A DNA stretch of 64,000 nt, taken from the NCBI GenBank assembly GCA_900073065.1, contig FJOG01000011.1, forward strand, positions 1,496,912 through 1,560,911, in the 5' to 3' direction. The position numbers were made by a program, and so were the translations under genes. Under the pieces are notes generated by a model, which was not told where the DNA came from, did no database searches, and was given only the letters and a program-made list of their open reading frames with translations. Origin of the DNA: Phialocephala subalpina. Lineage: Eukaryota; Ascomycota; Leotiomycetes; Helotiales; Mollisiaceae. Positions 1-11,994 of this stretch are shown here, one piece after another. Position 1 is the first letter of the stretch; the number at the start of each line of letters is the position of its first letter.

Positions 1-733
1 ATTCTCGGCGTCTCTTTGTCTCTTTGTCTCAATACTGGAGGCTTCTTTGGTGGACGTTGTGGAAGTGAGAACTGTGGGGGAGTGAGCGACCCCTCGATCA
101 ACCAATAGTCGGCATCTCTGCACTCAGACAATTCCACTCCTGCCAACTTGAAAAGTAGAGCTTCTCTCAAACAAACGAGGCCAAACACGTGCATGTCATC
201 TCACTGCTTGTGTATGGCTGCACTAGCGATGTGGCGTTTTCAGGCAGTCGGCCACAACCCAGCCTCGTTCTGCCAGCACTTTATGACGTGTCACGGGCTT
301 CCTGGTAGGCGTCTTTCCGAAAATTGGGCAGCAATTAGATTTCATAGCCTCGATATAGTCGCTTGCAAAACCGGCTTCCCCTTCCACAACTCCGCAAGGT
401 CACTAGAGAGCTATACTACATGTAGTTCAACACAACTTAGTTTATATGTCTGTGGCAAACATACTCGAGCAGCCAAGACGGTCGGCCGAGACTGTTCATC
501 CTTATCGTATCCTCTCCAGAGAACACGATACTGCCTAGAAATTTCAGCCTTACCCCACGTTTTTACTCCGACTTCTTGCTTAATCGAGAGCCCCAGCCAG
601 CCCACCTCACAATCTTCCTCAACCAAGCTCTTCACTTCTCTCCAACTCTCCAATATCCCCTTAGGGATAGTCTTCCGGCCACCTTTCAATTGAAGCTCAC
701 CACTATTTGTGTTCCTTTGGGACTTTCACCGTC
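1..733. other. 5' flank without a recognisable gene
   Basis: No reading frame here has a recognisable product. The open frames present begin at non-ATG codons and show no domain-like composition. The last few hundred bases are C/T-rich on the + strand, as in many fungal promoters, and presumably hold the promoter of the NACHT-ankyrin gene that follows. Confidence 0.5.
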
Positions 734-3700
734 ATGTCTAGTGTGCTGGCGAATGCTTCACCACTAAAACCCGAAATTCGTCTGGCGCAAGCTGTTTCGC
801 AGTTCGAGGCCGACCTCTCGAGCGATCAGAAAGCTACTCTTCGTACATACAGATCTCAAATTCAAGATGTTCCCCCAGATCCTAGCGACGTCATGCGCCT
901 CACCGCCGAGATTGACCGTCGCGCAACTGGAAAGAGGGGCGCCGGACGTTGCTTTGGACCAAGAATGACGAATTTCCTCCACGCCGTTCAGCAATTCGCT
1001 GCCGTTGGGGACGTCATGATAGGCGGCTCCCAGAACCTCATTGCCTGTGGTGTCTGGTCGCTAGTACGAATATCATTGCTTGTCAGTGTCCCTTTACCTT
1101 CTTTACTGCGTGTGGTTACTAATACTTTTGTAGTCGATTGTAAACTTCTCTTCCTACCTCGAAAAATTATCTAGTCTCCTCATGAATGCTGGCCGCTCGG
1201 CTCCCCGTTACCAAACCATCGCCTTGCTCTATACCCGATCCAAGAAATTGCAATCACACTTGGCCGAATACTTTATTGTGGTAGTTGGTCTTTGTCATAT
1301 GCTATTCAGGTTCACACAGAAGTCGACTATTGGGCAATTTGCATCGAGTCTTAGCGACTCCGAGCTGGGGGCGTACCAATCGAACCTCGATCTCTGGGCA
1401 AATTCGATCAAAGAGGAGGTTAGCATGCTAGTGGCGGAGAAGATTGAGGAGGAAGCCCAAGAAAACACCGGGTTCAGAGCTCTTTTGAGTAAAGGTTCCA
1501 AATCTGCATCGCTTGAGCAGAAGATAAAGAAAAGACTACGAGTCCTCGATTGCTGCTCTACGTACGATTACGAGACGCCATGGAAGCAGAGTCGAAAGGT
1601 CGGAAACGCCACTCTTTTCAATCGAACAGCCGACTACCAGGACTGGAAAGGTCAAGCAAGTTCCTGTACAATTCTGTATATAGGCAAGCTAGGATCTGGA
1701 AAATCCGTGCTACTGGCCAATATTGTCGACGATCTAAATCTCTACGTTCAGAGTAAAGATATTGCAGTAGCTTATTTCTTTTGCCGCCACGACATTCCTG
1801 AAAGTTTGAACGCAGGGACAATTATTAGGTCTCTAGTTCGACAATTGCTACGCCCTATTCCGGACCTTGAGATGGTGCCTGAATTTTTAGATGATATTAC
1901 TTCGGCTCCAGATTTCGAACGTTTGTTCAGTTTGCTTCGATGCAACCTTCCACCTACCTACAAAGCGTATTTCATCCTGGACGGGCTGGATGAATGTGAC
2001 TATGACGAGAGAAAGACACTGATTCTACAACTCCGGCAGCTCCAAGACACATTTACAATGCTTCTTTGCGTTTCATTCAGACTGGAGCCCGACAATCCCC
2101 TGAAATTAAGCTCGGAAGAATTCACTGCCCCAAGGTGCATCTCGATTCCCGAAGACAATCCCGACATTGAAGATTTCGTAGACAAAGAGTTGGAGAATTG
2201 CATAGAGTCCAAAAAGTTAGTGATAGGAAATCCTACTCTGATAGTAGAAATTCGAGATGCTCTTCTCCATGGGTCTCAGGGAATGTTTCTCTGGGTGGCT
2301 CTTTGGGTGGCTCTTCAAATTATATCTTTGTGTGCCATGAAAACAGATGATGCTATCCGTCAAGCTCTGGTGGATCTTCCAAAAGATCTTTCAGAAACAT
2401 TCACTCGTATCTTAGCGAGGTCGGAAGTAGCAGGACAGCCGTATCAGAGACGGATCCTAGAACTCGTCACCGTGGCTCAACGTCCGTTGCAAGTTGAAGA
2501 ACTTCGAGAAGCCTTGAGCGTAGTTCCTGGCAATACTACTTGGAACTTGGTAAGCCTCCTCAATGACATATATTCGACACTGGCTTGTTGTGGAAGCCTC
2601 GTTATTGTCGACGAAGAGGAGTTGACTGTGCGACTTGTGCACCACAGCATCAAGCAATTCCTCCTCACTGGGTTCAATGTCTCAACTAACATCGGGTTCA
2701 CGACAGCCGATGCAAACAAGACAATGGCAGACATCATCGTTACCTACCTTAACTACGGCATTTTTGAAACCCAACTGTCTACTGCAGTGGTTCCGCGAAT
2801 CATGACCGGGTCAGCGCCGTCCAGAATCATTCGTTCAACTCTGAATTCCTCAGATAGTGTTCGAAATCTTGCATTGAAGCTTTTAAAGTCCAAGAGAGCG
2901 CCTAACTATGATGTTGGCAAGACCCTTGCAGAGACAAGCAAGCTTTTCAATTCCCGTTCAGTTGATCAATTTCACTTTTACTCCTATGCAAGGTTATACT
3001 GGCAACAGCACATCTTGGGTACTTCAGAGCTAGAGCCTGTCATTAACAACTTACTGCCCCGTTTACTCAAAAGGATGAGAGTGGACGCAAACGCAAGAGA
3101 GCATGGTAGTCAGACACTTTTTTCGCAAGCAGTAAAGCAAGGGCTCGTGGCTCTAATCAAGCTACTGCTTGAGACTAAGGAGGTCGGCGACGAGTTAAAA
3201 GATTTTCAACTTGTTCAAACACTATTTTGGGCGGCAGAAAACGGGCACGAGGCCGTGGTCAAATTGTTGCTTGCAACGGGCGAAGTCGATTTTGAGTTAA
3301 AAGGTGGTGATTACGGTCAGACGGCGCTATCGTGGGCTGCTAGATATGGGGACGAGGCCGTCGTCAAGCTGCTGCTCGCTACAGGCAAGGTCGAGGCCGA
3401 CGCGAAAGACAATAACGGTCAGACGCCGCTATCGTGGGCTGCTAGGTACGGGGACGAGGCCATCGTCAAGCTGCTGCTCGCTACAGGAAAGGTCGAGGCC
3501 GACGCGAAAGACAATAACGGTCGGACGCCGCTATTGTGGGCTGCTCTGAACGGGCACGAGGCCATCGTCAAGCTGCTGCTCGCTACAAGCAAGGTCGAGG
3601 CCGACGCGAAAGACAATAACGGTCGGACGCCGCTATTGTGGGCTGCTAGGTACGGGAACGAGGCTGTTGTCAAGCTGCTGCTCGCTACAGGCAAGGTCGA

Positions 3701-3800
3701 GGCCAACGTGAAGGATAAACGCGGTAAGACACCGCTATCGTACGCTACTAGGAACGGGCATAAGGCAATCGTTAAGCTACTACAGATGTATATTAATTGA
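734..3800 (+). CDS. NACHT-ankyrin NLR-like protein with DUF7708-like N-terminus
   Basis: Two exons, 734..1081 and 1134..3800, give a 1004-aa protein. The 52-bp intron has a TACTAAT-like branch site and joins the frame exactly, in phase 0. The N-terminal ~260 residues resemble the helical DUF7708-type domain that precedes NACHT in fungal STAND proteins. A P-loop (GKLGSGKS) lies near residue 300 and a Walker B region (FILDGLDEC) near residue 395, so nucleotide binding is expected. The tail from about residue 767 is ankyrin repeats, the last ones nearly identical to one another. Such proteins are cytoplasmic sensors in nonself recognition: a ligand is thought to bind the repeats and trigger oligomerisation through NACHT. 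The start at 734 is the first ATG in frame. Nothing is broken. The ligand and effector function cannot be told from sequence. Confidence 0.88.
3306..3713 (+). repeat. Four near-identical 102-bp ankyrin-coding repeats
   Basis: Four consecutive units of 102 bp (34 codons) encode ankyrin repeats. The unit boundary GACAATAACGGT recurs at 3408, 3510 and 3612. The units differ at only a few positions, mostly at residues expected on the ligand-facing surface (for example AARYGDEA, AALNGHEA, AARYGNEA). This degree of identity at DNA level points to recent unit duplication or gene conversion. Confidence 0.9.
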
Positions 3801-4538
3801 TCGGTTTTATATTATGTATTTTTATAACTTTGATAGAGAGGGGCTTGAGGGAGCTGAAGTTTATATATTTTACTTTAGATGTTAAAATGATATTATTAAG
3901 TGATTTCCAAAGATGTTGGATAAGTTAACCTAGAATATTTTAGAAGCTTTACTTTTGCTCTTCTGGTCACTTGATCCTGAAGCTCTTAAGCTTCTTGTCA
4001 AGTCTTATATCATGGATTAGGGTCGTGTTGGGCGAGGGCTAGATCAGGGGCCTAACGAATGTCGGTTCCAACTACCTATTCTAGTTAGATTGACCCTATA
4101 TAAATGCTGAAAACTCTGCACCCAACACTCTTTTCGTCGAGAGAGATTAATGTATTGAACAGTTCGCCCGAAACCATCAATATTACTGTTTGGATTGATA
4201 ACGAGACACTATAATACGAGTATGATCAAGAGTATAATTCTGGTACGTGTTTGAAGTTTGTAAAAGTGGCCATTAATGATGCGCACGCCTGACTTAAATG
4301 GCATGATTTGAATTGCATAGCATACGCTTAACCATATTTAGTTAGATTGGCTCGGAGACCCTGGTTAAAAGCGAGGTAAAAATTCCAACAGCTGTGCACG
4401 AAAGGGGATGCCGGTTTTGCAAGCGACTGTATCTGTGCAAACCCTTCATCTTCTCTGGAGTCACTCATCTACGTAACTCCTTTGTCTTTTCTGGTCTGGC
4501 TTCGACACAAGGCATTGAGAACACGCAATATACCCACA
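3801..4538. other. Intergenic, with a possible solo-LTR remnant
   Basis: No gene is seen. Around 4027..4216 there is a stretch beginning TGTTGGG and ending GAGACA, with an internal CTATATAAAT box and a short pyrimidine/purine switch, a layout reminiscent of a fungal retrotransposon LTR. No partner LTR, primer-binding site or clear target duplication was found, so this is only a suggestion. Near 3982 there is also a short imperfect inverted repeat (GAAGCTCTTAAGCTTC). Confidence 0.25.
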
Positions 4539-7277
4539 ATGGCCGAAGTCATAGGTGTAATTGCCAGTAGCATCACGATCAGCCAGCTCACGATTCTCAA
4601 CGGTATCAAAACACTTCACACGTTCTTAAGCTATGCCAAAGACGCCCCTCGTACTATCGCAGACATACTACAAGAGCTAGAGCCACTTAGAGATATGCTC
4701 ATCGCACTTCAAGTCAACTTTCTTTCAGATGAGTCATCTGCATCTTCGATTGCCACGATGCGCAAGTGCGTTCGGTCTTGCCGCCAAGCGGCGGACAACA
4801 TTGATTCTGTTGTTGCTGCGCTAAAACCCGGTTTAGAACGGCGAAAGGGTTCTCGTCAATGGGCCGCGATCAAGGCCACTTTACGCATATAGCAGTTGGC
4901 AATACACACTCCGTCCGACTCGGAAAGTTCCTATTGAATCACCAGTCTTCCGGACGTGTTGGGCTCGTGACCTTTCAGAAGTGAGACGCCTGATCTCACA
5001 GGGTCAGGCTTCAGTTCACGACACTAGTCCGAATGGTCGTACATTATTACAAGTCAGTAATCTTGTCTTAATTGGTTGAAGTGGATGCTTCACCACTCGC
5101 CAGGCCATGATTTTCTGTCTACTAATTCATAATTTGCAACAAATTGCAGCTGACAGAGTCGATCCAGATATATGTCATTGGCTTATAGAAAATGGTGCTG
5201 ATGATAGTGCCGTCAATATTGACGGCGAGTATGATGCCCAAAAGCAACTTGAGGAGAGGACATGGACTGATATCTCTTCTTAGAACTGCGCTTTTCAGAG
5301 TTGCATCGACTAAGTGTGACGAGGAGGGTAATTTGATGCTAGGCTGGCGACGCACCCATCCCTCAGATTACCACTCATGCAGATACCAGACCCTTCGAGA
5401 ATTGGTCGAATTTGGCCAAAGTGATCCATTAGCCTTGTCAGTACACGGTTATACACCACTTCACGACTTTAGTGGCCCTGTTGAACAATTCCGATACCTG
5501 GTGAAGCAACAGCAAGTTTTCGACGTTGATCTCGAATCCTGTCAACTCGGATTGGAACTTGCGCAGAGTATATCAATCATCAAGACACAACACACACCTG
5601 ATAACATCCGATTACTGCTCGGAGATGGACCACTGCCAACGAGTTTCATACAGAAAGGGATCAAGGACACATCCCAGTTCGAAAGCACGGTACTTGGACT
5701 TTCGGCTGAGCGATTGATAGGTGCATTTCAACTCTCGGAACACCTCGGCAATGAGCTGGCGTTCATATCTGACCTGATTCAAGGAGGTGCAGATGTCCAT
5801 GAGCTTCAAAACCCCGCTGCCACGTGTCTGGACATTCGTCTCATGACATGGCTATGGCGTTTAGAACGTAACAGGGAGGAGTTGATCTTAGAATGGCTGA
5901 AATGCCTCCACATCCTGAAAATCGACGTAAAGGAATTTTTTCGGAAGGAAGAGGAGCTTCATCATGAAAGCAAAATTGTTGAAATCAAGACCTATCGACG
6001 TGATGTCGAGCGCCATTTCTCAGTAATATACGGGCCAGGCAGAGACGACGTCACTGTCCCTGTGCGCGATAGAGTCACAAAGAGATGTGATGAATCCGTA
6101 ATTCCAGGGGCTTGGGATGCGGAACCTGGATTCGTCGAAACCAATGGTTTGGTTTATTTTGGAGGGATCTGGCGGACTGGCGGATTGGACTGTTTCTACA
6201 TCTGGATTCAGCACTGGCGACTACAGCATGGAAACAGCTGGGTGTGTGGCAGACTTATCTACGCAATGGTAGAATCTGGGAAATTAGCATGCATATGCTA
6301 GGGTAGTAAAGCACTCCGACCCCAATAAGAGCAAGGCGATTTCATCTAGTATGTCCCTATCAACCGAACTAAGTCAAGTACATTCCCACATTCTCCCTTA
6401 ATGGACGAGCTGCGACGACATAGGGCTTGAAGAGATGAGGACGACCTGGAAAGGATCTCGAGAGTCTACCACAATTTCATCCAGAAAATGGAAACCGACA
6501 CTGCAAAGCACAAAGAAAAAAGGGTATAGTACTTCTCGACTTCATCGTCCGCATTACAAAACGCCTTCCACATCTTGGACGTCATGTTTCGATTCATACT
6601 TCATCTCTTCAACTCTTGTGAAAACAACAGAATAACCTCAACTCGATGTCATCCTCCACAGAGGTACTCGATAGCGGTGAGACGGACATCTGCTCCGAAT
6701 TCATTCCCGTGAGCCCGAAACCCAGCTCTGTTTTTGTCACCATAGGCCATCTCCTAGACATGATCTCAGAAGAATTGGCGCGAAAGATCGGAGGACCCCT
6801 GCCTCTCGAGAGGTTCACAGTAGCTCCTGCGCGGATATCGTCGAGATGCTAGCTCAGACAAGCGCAATGGTGGATCCGATAAAATCCTCCGAGGACCCAA
6901 ACCACCAGAACGGCTTGAATGTGGTGGTATGAGCACCCCTTTGAAGCTGGACCTAGACGGAATACGGCGCCTACTGGATGTCAGGAGTAGAAGTTGGAAC
7001 CAGAGGCGCCGTAGTCTGCTACTTGAAGAAGACGGAGAAAAATATCCAGGGAGGATCTGGAACAGAGACTGGGATAGGACACTGTATTATTGTCGAAGAT
7101 GTACCGAGAACTGCCGCTCATGCGAATGGGTTGAAGTTTCTCTGCTACCAAAGTGATACCCAAGGCGGAGATGTAACTGAAGATGCTGAGAGTGATTGTT
7201 CTGAGTTGACGATGGCATTCATGTTCAACGGGAATGGGTATTGTTGGATATTTGAACGTCTCCGTCCTGACTACTGA
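4539..7277 (+). pseudogene. Degenerate STAND N-domain / ankyrin-like gene
   Basis: An ATG at 4539 opens a 117-residue frame that looks like the helical N-terminal domain of fungal STAND proteins (MAEVIGVIASSITISQL and following). It stops at 4890. Coding potential continues in a different frame around 4900-5052, with ankyrin-like text (VRRLISQGQASVHD), then resumes after a plausible intron ending near 5148. A further frame up to 6301 carries TPLHDFSG and RLLLGDG, which look like decayed ankyrin repeats. Fragments at 6646-6852 and 6929-7277 continue the gene in yet other frames. The repeated frame changes argue for a pseudogene, though unrecognised introns could explain some. It is a neighbour and probable relative of the NACHT-ankyrin gene but shows no P-loop. 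Confidence 0.6.
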
Positions 7278-8046
7278 ACCGAGGGAGGGACAGAAAACCA
7301 GGTAGCAATACGTGAAGAGACATAAGCAAAGCAAAAGGCAGAGCAAGAAGTTTTACAAGATCAAATCGCGCATGGGCTTGAGCCGAACTGCACTAGTCCC
7401 ATTTTAATCACCAAAGGGACAGCAAAACTTTTACAGTAGTTCATCACGCTGAACCCAAACGCAACTTTGCGAGGCAAGCACGACTTATACAGGCGTCTTC
7501 CAAGTCTACATCAAAAGTCCACGGCTCTCCCAGCACGCAACGTTCCCTTCAGTGTTCGTGACGAGGTCAACGACTGATAGGTCCAACTACGGCGCTATCG
7601 TTGTCCGTACCTGCATCCATAAAGTTGGCCGTCAGGCACAATACTGGAGAAATCCCACTTCTCGCACCACTTGAGGTTTGTGCTCCGCGGCTTCCGCCAA
7701 CGAACATTGACGAACCCCTCCATTCCACCCCACTCCTCCGCATATCGACCCCGCCGTCCACCCCGACAGACATTGTGCCGTCACCCGACATTCACCCGGT
7801 CATCCCATCTTCGGCATACAAGGTTGAAAATAGCCTCGAGCCTCCGCATTTCGGTACCTTGGCACCTCTTGGCTTACGCTGAAGAGGAGATTTACATGAT
7901 AATTGACTTTTGGCCATGGGGAAACTGACTCGGGCAACTCGGGAGACTGGGGTCCGATGCTCAAGAGAGATTTCCAGAAAGGATAAATACTTCTGGTATT
8001 CTCGAATCAATTGATTTGACTGCCAACTCGCTGATCAATTGACAGG
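7278..8046. promoter_or_regulatory. Promoter region of the beta-glucosidase gene
   Basis: No gene is supported here. Open frames at 7601-7882 and 7671-7928 are proline-rich and overlap each other, without domain features. The stretch directly precedes the signal-peptide-bearing GH3 gene and presumably carries its promoter. A TAAATA-like element lies near 7984. Confidence 0.4.
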
Positions 8047-10427
8047 ATGAAGGTACTTTTGTCTGTAGCTGCGGTCGTGACGCTGTTCGCGAAGCATGCC
8101 TATGCTGGCTATACCAATGTCAGTGAGGTGCCTTTGTATGGACTTAGCCCTCCTGTATACCCGACTCGTAAGCTTTCACTCCTGCACTCATATCAAGAAA
8201 ATCTCTGACAAATTCACAGCCGAAGGCGAAGGCAACAGCTCCCCAGCCTGGGCAGCAGCCTACACCAAAGCCCGCGCCTTCCTCGCCCAGCTCACATTCG
8301 AAGAAAAACTCAACCTAACACGAGGCTACACCGGCACCTGCGTCGGCAACCTAGGCTCAGTGCCCCGTCTCAACTTCTCCGGACTCTGTTTCGAAGACGC
8401 ACCAGCCGGAATTCGTGGGCCTGGTTTCGTATCTGCATTCCCTGCTGGAACTCATCTCGCGTCGACATGGGATAAGGAGTACATGTATGCGTATGGGAAG
8501 ACGCTTGGAGAAGAGTATTATGGGAAGGGTGTTAATGTTGCGCTTGGTCCTGTGGGTGGACCACTGGGTAGGCTGGCGAGAGCGGGGAGGAATTGGGAAG
8601 GCCCTGGGCCCGATCCGTACATAACAGGTGTGCAAATGGAGGAGGTTGTGAAGGGGATGCAGGATGCTGGTGTGATCGCTTGCTCGAAGGTATGTTTCCC
8701 CGACTCGATGCATGAGCTTATGTTGATGGCGATAGCACTTCCTGTTCAACGAGCAGGAATATCGCCGTCTTCCAAACGAGCTCGGAGAGTCCATTTCCTC
8801 AAATGTCGACGATCTGACACTGCATGAGCTCTATGCATGGCCATTCATGAACGCATTGCGAGCCGGCACTGGAGCAGTCATGTGTTCATACCAACGAGCC
8901 AACAACTCATACGCCTGTCAAAACTCCAAGCTCCTCAACGGCATCCTGAAGACAGAATTCGGCTTCGAAGGGTTCGTCGTATCTGATTGGCAAGCCCAAC
9001 AGTCAGGTGTCAGCACCGCAAATGCAGGTCTCGACATCGTCATGCCCGATGGTGGTTTCTGGGGCAAGAATCTGAGCGAGGCGGTGACCAATGGATCCGT
9101 CTCCATCGATCGACTTAACGATATGGTGACTCGTACGATGGCTTCTTTCTACTACCTCAACCAGAATGACAGCTACCCCTCAGCGCAAATATACTCACCA
9201 ACAGTCCAGCACCCAATTCTCGACGTCCGAGGTGACCACGACAAAGTAATCCGTGAAATTGGAGCAGCAGGCCACGTCCTCGTCAAGAACGTCAACAAGA
9301 CACTCCCACTCAAGGCACCTCGATTCGTCAGCATCTTCGGCTATGATGCAGAGGTGAAGGCGGTCCCATGGACTAATCCACTTCGGTACGGAGGTGGGTA
9401 TGAAGTGAACTTCGGCTGGAATACCTTCAACGGCACACTGATCGTCGGTGGTGGTTCCGGCAGCAATTCGCCTCCATATGTCATCTCGCCATTCAAAGCC
9501 ATTCAAGACCGTGTGATTGCTGATCGAGGCATTCTGCGCTGGGATTTCTTCTCCGAGAATCCTGTGCCGGAAGCAAATTCTGAGGTCTGCCTCGTGTTTA
9601 TCAACGCTTATGCTTCCGAATCTTTCGACCGCTTGACATTGTCAGACGAATTTTCGGATAATCTCGTCCTGGATGTTGCAGGACAATGCGCGAACACTGT
9701 TGTTGTTCTGCACTCAGCTGGCGCAAGAGTTGTAGATGCTTGGATCGAGCATGAGAATGTGACTGCAGTCATCTTCGGAGGTCTCCCAGGGCAGGAATCA
9801 GGACATGCTCTCGTGGATGTGCTGTACGGAGATGTGAATCCGAGTGGGAAGTTGATCCATACGATCGCGAAGAAGGATGAAGATTATGGTAATCTTTTGA
9901 ACTCGACGGTTGATCAATCCGCTTTCCCGCAGCAGAACTTCACCGAAGGTGTCTATATCGATTACCGAGCTTTCGATCGAGATGGGATTGAGCCACGCTT
10001 TGAATTCGGCTATGGGCTTTCGTATACGGAGTTTGCGTACTCGAACCTGAGCGTTGTCCAGTCTGGTGCCAGCACAGCTGAGTACCCTTCGGCAAACGTC
10101 TCCATTGTTCAAGGAGGACATCCTGAGCTTTGGGACGTTCTGTTCAATGTGACAGCATCCATCACCAATGTTGGAGACGTGGCTGGTGCAGAGATCGCTC
10201 AGCTGTACCTTGGTATTCCAGGTGCGCCAATCCGTCAATTGAGAGGCTTCGACAAAGTCTCTGTGCAGCCGAATGCAACTGCTCAGGTCTCGTTCTTGTT
10301 GACACGGAGAGATTTGAGTGCATGGGATGTGGTGGCGCAAAAATGGCAGCTTCAAGCAGCGGAGTATAATGTTACCATTGGGGCAAGTAGCAGAGACCTG
10401 AGGTTGAACACAACTTTGCAGATATAG
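8047..10427 (+). CDS. Secreted GH3 beta-glucosidase
   Basis: Three exons (8047..8167, 8220..8689, 8736..10427) give 760 aa. Both introns (52 and 46 bp) close the frame exactly. Residues 1-20 form a signal peptide, so the enzyme is exported. The N-terminal (beta/alpha)8 domain contains GFVVSDW, in which Asp281 is the expected GH3 nucleophile. An alpha/beta sandwich domain follows (DEDYGNLL region). The C-terminal ~120 residues (ITNVGDVAGAEIAQLYL, then RGFDKV) are a fibronectin-III-like domain. Length and order match fungal cellobiose-hydrolysing family 3 enzymes that release terminal glucose from beta-glucosides. Several NXS/T sites suggest glycosylation. Other GH3 activities such as beta-xylosidase cannot be excluded, but beta-glucosidase is the better fit. 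Confidence 0.92.
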
Positions 10428-10731
10428 AGGATGGCCGTGATACATGACACTTGGCCATAGGGTCTGGAGGACCAAGAAATAATGACACTGAATGAAGCAG
10501 AAGAACCGAACATCATGTGTATGAAGTTGGAAAGTGGCTTGATACCATGTGCCCATAACAAAAAGCGCAATAACTCGCTACAGAGAGAAAAGTACCTACG
10601 CTGTCCGAGTGGGGTATTGTCGGCACAACTGTGGCAATAGATGCTCAGAACTCGGTTTATAGTTACTATCGTGTATGTGACTGACCCATCCAACACATCC
10701 TTGAAACAAATGTAGAAACAGTCACTTTGAC
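10428..10731. other. Convergent intergenic gap
   Basis: This short gap lies between the 3' ends of the GH3 gene (+) and a broken 2EXR gene (-). No gene or clear signal was seen. Confidence 0.5.
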
Positions 10732-11994
10732 TTCTTGGGAACCTTCCCTGGCTGTTGGGCAGGCGTTGCTGGTTTGCTTTGTTGATGAGCTTGACGAGCA
10801 CGTGACTTTGTGATCTTCCTGACTCTCGCAGATCGACGTGGGGCTCGAGGTCGAGGTGGAGGCTTGTAGGGCACTTGGAATTCTTCTGGTATGTACTACA
10901 GCCCAGAATCAGTAAGAAAGAGATCAAACGAGTTGAGAGAAATTACATGAGACTCTACGTGATCGTCTTGATCCCAATCGTCCCCCGGAATGTTGGGCAC
11001 ACGGGTTTGGTCAACAATGAGAACCTCAGGTATACCCAGCCTCTTCTCCTTTTCGGAAATATCTTTCTCGAGGAAGCTCTTTCGTAGTAAATGTGCTCGT
11101 GATCGATGTGGTTTCCTACTGTCCTGGAAGGTAATGTGGCCCAGAGTCCAGGCAGCCAGATGATAAGAGTCGTCTTTGCTTTCCTGAACAAACATCACTT
11201 GCTTTAAACCAAGAAATTGCTTCAAATGCTGGTGCCATGTTGGACCAGCATCCTTTCGGCGTCCCATATCCCTGTGCGGGTCATCCCACATGTCATAACG
11301 CAGCGCAAGGTGCTTGACAGATTTCAAATCTGCGATCACGGAACCCAAGAGAGTCTGTCTTGTCCTAAACCCGTTGGGTAGTAGCACAAGTTCGTCGCCT
11401 ACAGCAATGAAAACTCCAATAGGATTCGCTATCCGATTCCATACATCATCGCCGTTCGTCTTGATAAATGTATCATCGCCCAACCAATGGTATCCGAAGT
11501 ACAGAGTGTCTCCGCCAGCCAGATCTGCGTATATGTTCGACGTCAAGCTTGTTGGAAGGGAAGTGACGATCGCTGACAGTGAGTGCTCGCGGACCAGGCA
11601 GGGTGAACTGCCAGATCAGATGTCGTACTTCCGGCGGAAAATCAAGGAATTGGTCGAATGGGATGATCCCGGCCGCTGTCGTTCGCTTCTCAGCTTCAAG
11701 GGCTATTATATTTCGCTTGTATTTGAAGCGTCGTCCTTCCAAACTGCTCAGCCACTCGTTGTTCTCCGTCAGTCTATTGATAAGGTTCTGCTTGAGGCCG
11801 TCCTGAGGAAGTCCTCTTCGCATCAGCTCAGCCCTGAGCTCTGGAACCGTCGCTTCCCATTCAAAATCGCGATCCCAGCCATGCCAGATGATGTGTCGGT
11901 GTTTGGACTTGCGTTGGGCTTCACGGATATTTTTCCAGTGGTCTCTAAAAGAGGCGATACTCAATTCCTATGGTGGTAAGGTCGTTGAAGACAT
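10732..11994 (-). pseudogene. SAP + 2EXR domain gene, broken (paralogue 1)
   Basis: Read on the minus strand, the gene opens with an ATG at 11994, but the ninth codon (11970..11968) is TAG. After this stop, the frame encodes a SAP-like helix-extended-loop-helix segment (TVPELRAELMRRGL), then the 2EXR signature (IIPFDQFLDFPPEVRHLIW, LPGPRALTVSD). Near 11550 the frame shifts, and the usual CRESR-containing centre of the domain is missing. The next text, NIYADLAGGDTLYFGYHWLG, continues the family pattern to the end. A 51-bp intron (10896..10946) joins a basic C-terminus ending at 10732. 2EXR proteins are common, lineage-expanded F-box-like fungal proteins of unknown role. The stop plus the internal deletion and frameshift make a functional product unlikely. 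Confidence 0.75.

Noticed and set aside
148..693. 181-codon + strand frame at the left end
   Set aside because: It begins at a TTG codon, has no domain-like pattern and precedes a well-supported gene start.
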